Shown here piece by piece: positions 40,671-47,392 of a stretch of DNA of 47,392 nucleotides. The DNA is taken from contig JACCVL010000128.1 in the NCBI GenBank assembly GCA_013698185.1, positions 1 through 47,392 of the forward strand, given 5' to 3'. Both the position numbers and the translations under genes were made by a program. Under the pieces are notes generated by a model. The model had not been told where the DNA came from. It made no database searches and worked only from the letters and a program-made list of their open reading frames with translations. The stretch's first letter is position 1, and each line of letters begins with the position of its first letter. The DNA is from Nocardioidaceae bacterium. GTDB lineage: Bacteria > Actinomycetota > Actinomycetes > Propionibacteriales > Nocardioidaceae.

Positions 40671-42479
40671 GTGCGCGAGTTCTCCGTCCCTACGGTTGCC
40701 GCGGCCCCCGACCACGGCAGCCTCACCGACGACGTGCTCGCACAGGTCGCCCAGGACGCGACCCGGGTGCTGCTGCGCCGCGGTGCACCCGGGGCCGTCC
40801 CGGGGTCCAGCGCCGGTCGGTGGTCGGATGTCACAGCGGGCGACTTCCGCGACCAGGTCGTCGCCTTCGCCAAGGGTTTGCTGGCGGTCGGGGTGCAGCC
40901 GGAGGACAGAGTGGCCGTGCTGTCTCGGACCCGCTACGAGTGGACGCTTGCCGACTACGCCATCTGGTGGGTCGGTGCGGTCACGGTCCCGATCTACGAG
41001 TCCTCGACGACCGACCAGATCGCCTGGATCCTCGCCGACTCCGGCAGCGTCGCGGTGGTCGTAGAGCATCTCGGCCACGAGGCGCGCGTGGCGCCGGCGC
41101 GGGTAGCGCTCCCTGCCCTGGAGCATGTGTGGAGCATCGACGAGGGGGCAGTCGCAGAGCTGAGCGCGCTGGGCGCCGAGGTCAGCGACGACCGGCTCGA
41201 GGATCGCCGTGCGGCGGTGACGCCGGGCCGGCTGGCCACGATCGTCTACACCTCGGGGACCACCGGGCGGCCCAAGGGATGTCCGCTCACCCATGGCCAC
41301 TTCATGGCGGCCCTGGACGCCGCCTCCGACACCTTGGACGAGCTGTTCGACCGAGACGCTGCCTCGACGTTGCTGGTCTTGCCGCTGGCTCACGTGTTCG
41401 CCCGCGTCGTCCAGGTCGCGTGCATGCGTACCGGGACCACCCTCGGCCACACCGCGGAGATAGCGCAGCTCACGGCGGAGATCAGGTCGTTTAGACCTAC
41501 CTTCGTCCTGGCCGTGCCGAGAGTCCTCGAGACGATGTATACCTCGGCCAGTCAGCAGGCCGCGATAAGCGGGCACAGCAGGCTGTTTGCCACCGCGGCG
41601 TCCACCGCCATCGCCTGGAGCCAGGCCCACGACAGCGGGCGGCCCGGCCCGGCGCTTCGTGCCCGGCACGCCGTCCTCGACCGACTCGTCTACCGGCGGC
41701 TGCGGGCACGTCTCGGCGGTCGCCTCGGCTACGCGCTGTGTGGCGGCGGCCCGCTGAGTGAGCGTCTCGCGCACTTCTTCCACGGCATCGGGCTGACGGT
41801 GCTGGAAGGCTACGGACTGAGCGAGACGACCGCCGCGGTGACGGCGAACCTCCCCGGCCTGCACAAGGTCGGTACGGTCGGGCGGCCACTGCCAGGGATC
41901 ACGGTGCGGGTCGCCGATGACGGTGAGCTGCTCTTTCGCGGCACGCAGGTCTTCGGCGGTTACTGGGGCAACGCGCGGGCGACCGCGGCGGCGCTGGCCG
42001 GCGGCTGGTTCCACACCGGCGATCTCGGGGAGATCGACGGCGAGGGCTTCGTCACGGTGACGGGCCGCAAGACCGAGATCCTGGTCACCGCGGGCGGCAA
42101 GAGCGTGGCCCCCGCCGGGCTCGAGGACCGCATCCGAGCTCACCCGCTGGTCAGCCAGTGCCTCGTCGTCGGTGACGGCAGGCCGTACGTCGCCGCGCTG
42201 GTGAGTCTCGATGTCGAGGCGACCGCGACCTGGGCACGGACGTTCGGTCGGTCGCCCGATATCCATCAGCTTGCCGATGACCCCGACCTGCGCGACGAGA
42301 TCGCGACGGCCGTGGATGCGGCCAACACCACGGTCTCGCGCGCCGAGTCCGTGCGCCGGTTCCGGGTCCTGACCTCGGTGTGGACCGAGCAGTCGGGACA
42401 CCTGACGCCTAGCCAGAAGCTCAGGCGGGCCAGCGTGTTGCAGGACTACCAGGCCGACGTGGACGCCCTCTACCAGTGA
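40671..42479 (+). CDS. fadD15: Long-chain fatty acyl-CoA synthetase (AMP-binding), FadD15-like
   Basis: 602 residues from GTG 40671. Adenylate-forming motifs: A3 YTSGTTGRPKG, VLPLAHVFAR, the A5 EGYGLSETTA, A7 WFHTGDLGEI, A8 VTGRKTEILVTAGGKSVAP and the catalytic Lys in SQKLRR near the C-terminus. It activates fatty acids with ATP to acyl-CoA at the inner membrane face. In mycobacteria fadD15 (Rv2187) closes the same gene block. Start fits a leaderless TAGCGT promoter. Confidence 0.93.
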   Translation: MREFSVPTVAAAPDHGSLTDDVLAQVAQDATRVLLRRGAPGAVPGSSAGRWSDVTAGDFRDQVVAFAKGLLAVGVQPEDRVAVLSRTRYEWTLADYAIWWVGAVTVPIYESSTTDQIAWILADSGSVAVVVEHLGHEARVAPARVALPALEHVWSIDEGAVAELSALGAEVSDDRLEDRRAAVTPGRLATIVYTSGTTGRPKGCPLTHGHFMAALDAASDTLDELFDRDAASTLLVLPLAHVFARVVQVACMRTGTTLGHTAEIAQLTAEIRSFRPTFVLAVPRVLETMYTSASQQAAISGHSRLFATAASTAIAWSQAHDSGRPGPALRARHAVLDRLVYRRLRARLGGRLGYALCGGGPLSERLAHFFHGIGLTVLEGYGLSETTAAVTANLPGLHKVGTVGRPLPGITVRVADDGELLFRGTQVFGGYWGNARATAAALAGGWFHTGDLGEIDGEGFVTVTGRKTEILVTAGGKSVAPAGLEDRIRAHPLVSQCLVVGDGRPYVAALVSLDVEATATWARTFGRSPDIHQLADDPDLRDEIATAVDAANTTVSRAESVRRFRVLTSVWTEQSGHLTPSQKLRRASVLQDYQADVDALYQ

Positions 42480-42508
42480 GCCGCCAACCTGGCCGAAGAA
42501 GCCGGTGA

Positions 42509-42537
42509 CTGACTCGCGGCCATCAAACGACTACTCT
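42509..42537 (+). promoter_or_regulatory. Promoter of the NarL-type two-component operon
   Basis: CTGACT (42509-42514), 17-bp spacer, TACTCT (42532-42537), about 43 bp before the GTG at 42581, which has AGGGGG upstream. The 101-bp gap holds nothing else evident. Confidence 0.45.
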
Positions 42538-42580
42538 CTGCACATTCCGCCTATGCGTCGACCGGCAGGGGGCGCTGTCT

Positions 42581-44197
42581 GTGCAGGCGTTGTCCACGCT
42601 GACTCGAGAGCAGGCAGCGATGCTGGGGGCCCGCGTGCTCGCAGCAACAACGAGCTGCCTGCTCGCAGCGCTCGCGCCGACCAATCGCGCCGTTCTCACC
42701 GCCGCCGCGGTGTGCGCGGTGGCTGTGATCAGCAGTGCGGTCTCGCTGCGGTGGTACGACCGGCGCGGCCAGGTCGCCGTCGTCGAGGCGGTGGTCGCGG
42801 GTCTGCTCATCGGCGTGTCGGTCTCAGAGTTCCCCGGCGCGCTGGCGTACTGCCTGGTCTCCCCGTTCGTCGCCGCCCTGACGGGCGCCTGGCGACCGGT
42901 CGTGATGACGGTCGTGGCGCAGTTCATCGTCCTCGACCTGCTCACCGTGACGGACCTCTCGCCCGACACGTTCCTGGCCCGTCTCGAGATGACGTTGCCA
43001 TGGCTGATCAGCAGCGCCGGGGTCGCCCTGCTGGGACACCACCTAACCGGGCTGCCATCCGCGGCGCCGGTCGGTGACGACACCGGCTACGAGTCGGCCC
43101 GACGCCTGCTCGCCCAGCTCCGTACGGTGGCGCGCCGGCTGTCCGCCGGCCTGGACCCGGTGGGCATCGCCCAGCAGATGCTCACCGAGGTCGACCGCCG
43201 CAGCGACGTGTCCATGGCCGTCGTGCTGGCCCGCTCCGAGGGTGGCACCCTGCAGCCACTCGCGGAGCAGGGGGGAGGCGCCGCACGGGAGCTGAGCGGT
43301 GACGACCCGATCGTGATGGATGCCTGGACCAACGAGTCGCCCGTCCAGCGCCCGTCCGGGCCGGCCGGAAGCCCCCACTACATCCGGCTGGCGATGCCAC
43401 TGCAGGTGGGGGTGCGCGTCATCGGTGTCCTGGTGGTGGAGACGGATCGCACTCTCACCGGCACCGAGATCCACGAGCTGCGGGAGGCGCTGTCCGATCA
43501 CTGTGTGCGGCTCGAGACCGCGATGCTGTTCGACGAGGTGCGATCCCTGGCAACGGCCGAGGAACGCCGCCGGCTGGCCCGCGAGATCCACGACGGCATC
43601 GCCCAGGAGATCGCCTCGGTCGGCTACCTGGTGGACGGGATGGTCGCCGACGCCGAGGGCAGTCAACGCACCGACCTGCAGCAGCTGCGCCGCGAGCTGA
43701 CCCGGCTCACCAACGAGCTCCGCTTGTCGATCTTCGACCTGCGCACCGAGGTGAGCCCCACCGTCAGCCTGGGCGCGGTCCTGTCCGACCACGTACGGCT
43801 GATCGGGTCACGGTCGGGCATGACCGTGCATGTCTCTCTGGCCGAGGGGGCCAAGCGTCTTCCCGCCCAGATCGAGACCGAGATCCTGCGCATCGCGCAG
43901 GAGGCAATCCACAACGCCCGCAAGCACTCCGGTGCCCGCAACCTGCACGTGACGCTTGCGGTGGATTCTCCGTACGCCCGGCTCGTCGTCGCCGACGACG
44001 GTCGCGGACTCGGCGTTGCGCGCGACGACAGCTTCGGAATGCGGACCATGCGCGAGCGGGCGGAGCGCATCGGGGCGGTGCTGCGGGTGCGCAACAAGGT
44101 GGCTGGCACCACGGGCACCGAGGTCATCTTGATCCTTGAAGATCGGCGAAAACAGACACGAGTTAGCACACAGCACACGGTTAGTCACATAGCGTGA
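42581..44197 (+). CDS. Sensor histidine kinase, NarL/DesK type (MASE-like, GAF, HisKA_3)
   Basis: 538 residues. The first ~155 residues hold four or five membrane helices (LLAALAPTNRAVLTAAAVCAVAVI, AVVAGLLIGV, ALAYCLVSPFVAAL, MTVVAQFIVLDLL, LPWLISSAGVALLG). A GAF-like region (about 185-315) follows, then HisKA_3 with RRRLAREIHDGIAQEIASVGYLVDG (His337) and HATPase_c (AQEAIHNARKHSGA, VADDGRGLG). It phosphorylates the response regulator encoded 48 nt downstream. Signal unknown. The last ~15 residues are encoded by relatively AT-rich DNA that also forms the spacer. Confidence 0.92.
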   Translation: MQALSTLTREQAAMLGARVLAATTSCLLAALAPTNRAVLTAAAVCAVAVISSAVSLRWYDRRGQVAVVEAVVAGLLIGVSVSEFPGALAYCLVSPFVAALTGAWRPVVMTVVAQFIVLDLLTVTDLSPDTFLARLEMTLPWLISSAGVALLGHHLTGLPSAAPVGDDTGYESARRLLAQLRTVARRLSAGLDPVGIAQQMLTEVDRRSDVSMAVVLARSEGGTLQPLAEQGGGAARELSGDDPIVMDAWTNESPVQRPSGPAGSPHYIRLAMPLQVGVRVIGVLVVETDRTLTGTEIHELREALSDHCVRLETAMLFDEVRSLATAEERRRLAREIHDGIAQEIASVGYLVDGMVADAEGSQRTDLQQLRRELTRLTNELRLSIFDLRTEVSPTVSLGAVLSDHVRLIGSRSGMTVHVSLAEGAKRLPAQIETEILRIAQEAIHNARKHSGARNLHVTLAVDSPYARLVVADDGRGLGVARDDSFGMRTMRERAERIGAVLRVRNKVAGTTGTEVILILEDRRKQTRVSTQHTVSHIA

Positions 44198-44245
44198 GTA
44201 GACTCCCGATCTATCGCCGACGACACAGTGGGGAGGGACCACGAG

Positions 44246-44887
44246 ATGACCACCTCGGTCTTGCTCATCGATGATCACGATCTGATCCGGCAGGGCCTGC
44301 GCCGGGCCTTCGAGCGAGCTGACGACTTCACGGTCGCCGGCGAGGCAGCCAACCTCGGGCAGGGTGAGCAGCAGGTCGCCTCCCTCAAACCGCAGGTGGT
44401 CGTCATCGACGTCCGGTTGCCCGACGGATCGGGGCTCGATCTCGTCCGCAAGATGCGCCAGCACGTTGCCGGGCTCGGCATCGTCGTCCTCACCATGTAC
44501 GCCGGCGACGAGCAGCTCTTCGCGGCTCTCGACGCGGGAGCCTCTGCCTTCGTGCCCAAGGATGCGCCGGCCGACGACGTCGTGTCGGCGGCCCGTCATG
44601 CGGCGGTGTCACCGCGGTCGTTCACCGCACCGGACCTGGCCGAGGCCATGCAACGCCGCCTGAAGCCGACCGGCCCCCAGCTTTCCCCGCGGGAGCGTGA
44701 GGTGCTCGACCTGCTGGCCGAGGGTCTCGGGGTGGCAGCGATCGCCCGCAAGCTCTACATCTCTGAGTCAACGGCGAAGACCCACATCTCCAAGATCTAC
44801 GACAAGCTCGGCGCGGCCAACCGGGCACAGGCGATCATGAATGCCATCCGGGCGGGTCTGATCACCAGCACGTCGCCGTCGGCGTGA
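44246..44887 (+). CDS. NarL/LuxR-family response regulator
   Basis: 213 residues from ATG 44246 with GGGAGGGA upstream; a longer start at 44228 is less likely. Receiver domain: LLIDDHDLIRQGL, phosphoacceptor Asp55 (VVVIDVRLPDGSG), Lys105 (FVPKDAP). C-terminal LuxR-type helix-turn-helix: LSPREREVLDLLAEGLGVAAIARKLYISESTAKTHISKIYDKLG. It is the cognate partner of the preceding kinase. A TAGACT box (44207-44212 region) could provide extra transcription from the spacer. Convergent with the M48 protease gene. Confidence 0.93.
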   Translation: MTTSVLLIDDHDLIRQGLRRAFERADDFTVAGEAANLGQGEQQVASLKPQVVVIDVRLPDGSGLDLVRKMRQHVAGLGIVVLTMYAGDEQLFAALDAGASAFVPKDAPADDVVSAARHAAVSPRSFTAPDLAEAMQRRLKPTGPQLSPREREVLDLLAEGLGVAAIARKLYISESTAKTHISKIYDKLGAANRAQAIMNAIRAGLITSTSPSA

Positions 44888-44899
44888 CGGCGCGCGTCA
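44885..44899. terminator. Small hairpin containing both convergent stop codons
   Basis: TGACG (44885-44889) and CGTCA (44895-44899) around a 5-nt loop; the TGA of the regulator and the TCA complement of the protease stop form the base. Weak, and partly expected for convergent TGA stops. Confidence 0.25.
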
Positions 44900-46177
44900 G
44901 CGCTCGGCCGACCAGCTCCTGGCCAGCGCGATGCGCTCGGCTGCGCTCGGGTGATTGGCAAACCACAGGTACAGCCACCTTGGCGGGTCGGGGTCGGTGA
45001 GGTTGGTGGCCGCGAACCGGCGCTGCATCACCTCGAAGCTGCGGGTCGCACCGGTCAGTTCGAGGGCATGAACATCGGCTCTGGCCTCGATCGCCCGGCT
45101 GACGGCGTTCTGTGCCGGCAGCGCCACGAGCATCCCGACCGCGACCACTGCCAGCACCAACGGAACCGCCTCGATCGTGTGCAGCCCGGCGACGCCTGCC
45201 CGCCTGCGGACGGGGCCGGCACCGGCGAGGAGGATCAGAGCCGTCACCCCCGCCATGGCGCCCAGGGCACCCAGTGCCGTACCGGTCTCGACGTCGTGGG
45301 CGTCAGCGTGTCCCAGCTCATGTGCCAGCACCACCCTGATCTCGGCGGCGGACGCCTCGCGCAGGAGGGTGTCGTAGAGCACGACCCGCCGGGTCGAGCC
45401 GAGACCGGAGACGTAGGCGTTGAGAGCGGTCGTACGGCGCGAGGCGTCGACCTGCAGTACCTCGTCAACGGTGATGCCGTCCTCAGCCGCCAGCTGCACG
45501 AGCGAGGTGCGCAACCGCCCATCCGGCAGTGGCTCGAAGGAGTTGAAGACCGGCTCGACGAACACCGGGTAGAGGTAGGACCCGGCCACCACCAGCAGCC
45601 CTGCCGCCACCGAGGCCAGCAGCCACCAGCCCCGTCGCCCCCAGCGCGCCAGACCGAGCAGCACCAGCAGCGCGATCCCCGTACTCACGCTGTCGACAAG
45701 CACCCCGCGGGTGACATCGAGGGCCCACGCCGGCCAACTGCGGGTGGACAGCCCGGCAGCACGCCGAGCCGCCTCGAGCGGCACGGTCATCGGCAGCGTC
45801 ACGAGCCGGCCCAGGACGACCAGCGCCAGCACGGTCATCAACAGGTGGACCGGCCACCGGCGCCGGCCGGGGAGCCTACGGACCAGCCGGGCGCCGAGCG
45901 GCGTCAGGCCGAGCAGAAGGGCCAGGGCGATCGAGACGGCATGGGCGCTCAGGCCGAGAGGCACGGCCGTGGACTGGTAGTCGTGGATGGCGGCCAGGGT
46001 GTCCGCCGTGAGTCCCGCGTCCGGATCCATCGCGCCCGACGTGTCCGGGCCCGGCCAGTCCCACGGAACGACGATGGCCGCCAGTGCCACCAGTGCTGCA
46101 CCCCCGAGCAGGAGCCACCACCAGACCGCCCGCCGCGTCCCAGCTGGCTCACCCTCGGCCGGCTCAGTGATCGTCAT
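44897..46177 (-). CDS. M48-family (Ste24/HtpX-like) membrane metalloprotease
   Basis: 426 residues from ATG 46175-46177. Several membrane helices before and after the catalytic region; zinc motif HELGH (His286, Glu287, His290) with the third ligand probably in AIEARADVHALEL. The large size with N-terminal helices and LYPVFVEPVFNSFEPLPDG fits CAAX-protease-1-type Ste24 homologues, which act in membrane protein quality control. It starts within the end of the preceding gene (14-base overlap), so the two are translationally coupled. Confidence 0.92.
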   Translation of the reverse strand: MTITEPAEGEPAGTRRAVWWWLLLGGAALVALAAIVVPWDWPGPDTSGAMDPDAGLTADTLAAIHDYQSTAVPLGLSAHAVSIALALLLGLTPLGARLVRRLPGRRRWPVHLLMTVLALVVLGRLVTLPMTVPLEAARRAAGLSTRSWPAWALDVTRGVLVDSVSTGIALLVLLGLARWGRRGWWLLASVAAGLLVVAGSYLYPVFVEPVFNSFEPLPDGRLRTSLVQLAAEDGITVDEVLQVDASRRTTALNAYVSGLGSTRRVVLYDTLLREASAAEIRVVLAHELGHADAHDVETGTALGALGAMAGVTALILLAGAGPVRRRAGVAGLHTIEAVPLVLAVVAVGMLVALPAQNAVSRAIEARADVHALELTGATRSFEVMQRRFAATNLTDPDPPRWLYLWFANHPSAAERIALARSWSAER

Positions 46178-47392
46178 CGGCCAGCCTCGCGATGTCAGCG
46201 CGCCAGGCCGCAGTCAGTCGGGCGAGGCTGAGACCAGCGTGCTGACGCAGCGCGTCGCCGACAGGCTGACCGTGCGCGACCGCCTGGTGAAAGGCCGCTG
46301 TCGCACTCGTCCCGACCCGGTGGTGCAGCGACCGGACGGCCAGCCAGGCCAGCTCGTAGAAGCGGTCGGCGCCGGGTGCACCCGGGGCCAGATCCGCGTT
46401 GCCCGGCAGTGATCGCGGCGGCCCGTGGCGCCGGACCTGTGCCAGCGCCCCCGCCGCCGCGGTGCGCACCGGGACCGGGTGGGCGTGCAACGCCACGAAG
46501 TCGGCGAAGCCCTCGGCGACCCACAACGGCATCGGCACCGTCGCCGCGCCGGTGACTGCGTGGGTGATCTCGTGCGCGAGCACGACCGGGAACGCCGCGG
46601 GGCGTAGTCGGCGGACCACGTCGGGGTTCAGCACGACCTGCACCGCCGCCTCGCCGTTCGCCGAACGACCCACCGTGGTCGTGACCGCGGCCACGGACTG
46701 GTGGCCGCCCGCGGTCGGTTGCCCCAGCAGAGCTCTGAACTGGCCGGTCCGGTCCGCCAGCACCACCTGGACCCGATCGTCCCCGCCGGGCACCAGCGCC
46801 GACACGCTGCGGTGCGCTTGCCGCACCAGGCCCGGCAGCCCGATCTGGGGCGGGAGCGTACGCCTCAGCGACCCGGGCAGGCTAACGACCCGATCCGCCG
46901 CGCTCGAGGCGATGGCGAGACGACCCATCGCCCACACCGGCATCGGTGCCGGCGTGGGCACAATGCCCGGGGTCCAGTCGACCAGGCGTCCGTCGGGAGA
47001 GCCGGGCGCGGCACCGACGCTGAAGACGACGGTGAGCTCGGTGGCCGCGGGAGCCGGCCATCCCGGCTGGGTCCACTGCGCGCGCAGCAGGGCCGCCGCG
47101 GAGCCGGCTGGTTGACCTGGCGGCGGCCGGACGGCACGCACCCAGCGCAGCCGGAGGTCGTCGACGTGCAGGTCCTGCCACGCCTGCCACGTCTCGCGGG
47201 CTGCCTGTCGCCCGCGGGCGGAGTCGGCGACAGCGTTGGCGAACGAGCGCCCGTCGCGCGCCGACCACCCGAGTTGCACCGCAGCGATGAGGCGTCGGCC
47301 TGCCGCGGCACGCAGCCGGGTCGCCGCGTGATTGGCCGCGGCGGGGTCGTCGGCGCCCTGCCCGCCCTGGTCGGAGGCCGGGGGGTCGGCCG
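46164..47392 (-). CDS. Secreted gluzincin-like protein (peptidase MA type), 5' end missing
   Basis: The frame is open to the window edge; at least 409 residues are present. HEITH at 46560-46574 (minus strand) followed by PLWVAEGFADFVALHAHP gives the HExxH...E zinc signature of peptidase-MA-like gluzincins. Upstream residues (DPAAANHAATRLRAAAGRRLIAAVQLGW) lie inside the protein, so the true start is outside. Such proteins are usually membrane-anchored or secreted. It is coupled to the M48 protease gene. Activity is inferred from the motif alone. Confidence 0.75.
   Translation of the reverse strand, partial: ADPPASDQGGQGADDPAAANHAATRLRAAAGRRLIAAVQLGWSARDGRSFANAVADSARGRQAARETWQAWQDLHVDDLRLRWVRAVRPPPGQPAGSAAALLRAQWTQPGWPAPAATELTVVFSVGAAPGSPDGRLVDWTPGIVPTPAPMPVWAMGRLAIASSAADRVVSLPGSLRRTLPPQIGLPGLVRQAHRSVSALVPGGDDRVQVVLADRTGQFRALLGQPTAGGHQSVAAVTTTVGRSANGEAAVQVVLNPDVVRRLRPAAFPVVLAHEITHAVTGAATVPMPLWVAEGFADFVALHAHPVPVRTAAAGALAQVRRHGPPRSLPGNADLAPGAPGADRFYELAWLAVRSLHHRVGTSATAAFHQAVAHGQPVGDALRQHAGLSLARLTAAWRADIARLADDDH

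Noticed and set aside
38394-41064. Long plus-strand open frames opposite the ROK genes
   Set aside because: Shadows of the ROK and SRPBCC genes caused by third-position GC; no conserved motif.

Overview
This is about 47 kb of very GC-rich DNA from an actinomycete chromosome. Evidence for this includes frequent GTG starts, very short intergenic gaps, start/stop overlaps of the ATGA/GTGA type, and many promoters whose -10 box (TANNNT) lies only 6-8 nt before the start codon. The gene order DUF3040 - dinB - metF - polyprenyl synthase - PASTA kinase - class II DAHP synthase - PlsC-type acyltransferase - ROK glucokinase - SRPBCC - long-chain acyl-CoA synthetase matches, from memory, the Rv2169c-Rv2187 neighbourhood of Mycobacterium tuberculosis. 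The window is therefore mostly conserved actinobacterial backbone with insertions. A Nocardioides/Propionibacteriales-like or related soil actinomycete is plausible, but genus cannot be fixed from the sequence alone.

Layout. 1-2 kb: end of a transglutaminase/DUF4129 protein, a DUF3040 membrane protein and an L,D-transpeptidase. 2-9.1 kb (minus strand): a DNA-damage tolerance operon, DUF6504 - HEPN (SAV_6107) - dnaE2 - methyltransferase - dinB. It is read from a promoter whose start is covered by a LexA-type palindrome (8992-9023) and has a ~240-nt leader with an H-type pseudoknot-like fold. No imuA or imuB is present. 9.1-12.6 kb: a YbaK-like deacylase and an OmpR-type two-component system with a small secreted PepSY-like protein. 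12.6-23.2 kb: metF, polyprenyl synthase, PASTA Ser/Thr kinase, threonine aldolase, DAHP synthase, a phosphofructokinase with PPi-type residues, a DUF1028 protein, membrane proteins and the acyltransferase.

23.3-37.8 kb: a TIGR00300 (LOR/SDH, ornithine-cyclodeaminase-like) gene, then a 12.4-kb minus-strand myo-inositol operon in transcription order: iolE, iolC, a Cgl0159-family aldolase, iolB, iolD, iolA/mmsA, a CUT2 ABC importer (binding protein, permease, ATPase), a second Gfo/Idh dehydrogenase and iolG. A divergent GntR/UTRA repressor gene (iolR-like) shares with it a 23-bp inverted repeat whose arms contain TTGACA hexamers. Together these import inositol, oxidise it (IolG), dehydrate it (IolE), hydrolyse (IolD), isomerise (IolB), phosphorylate (IolC), cleave (probably the Cgl0159 protein, since no iolJ is present) and oxidise the semialdehyde (IolA).

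37.8-47.4 kb: two tandem ROK glucokinases, a small Cys-motif protein, an SRPBCC protein and FadD15-like acyl-CoA synthetase (backbone again), then a NarL-type two-component system, an M48 membrane protease and a truncated secreted gluzincin-type protein. No tRNA, rRNA, CRISPR array, insertion sequence or phage gene was seen. The most unusual element is the leader and composition of the SOS-type dnaE2 operon.
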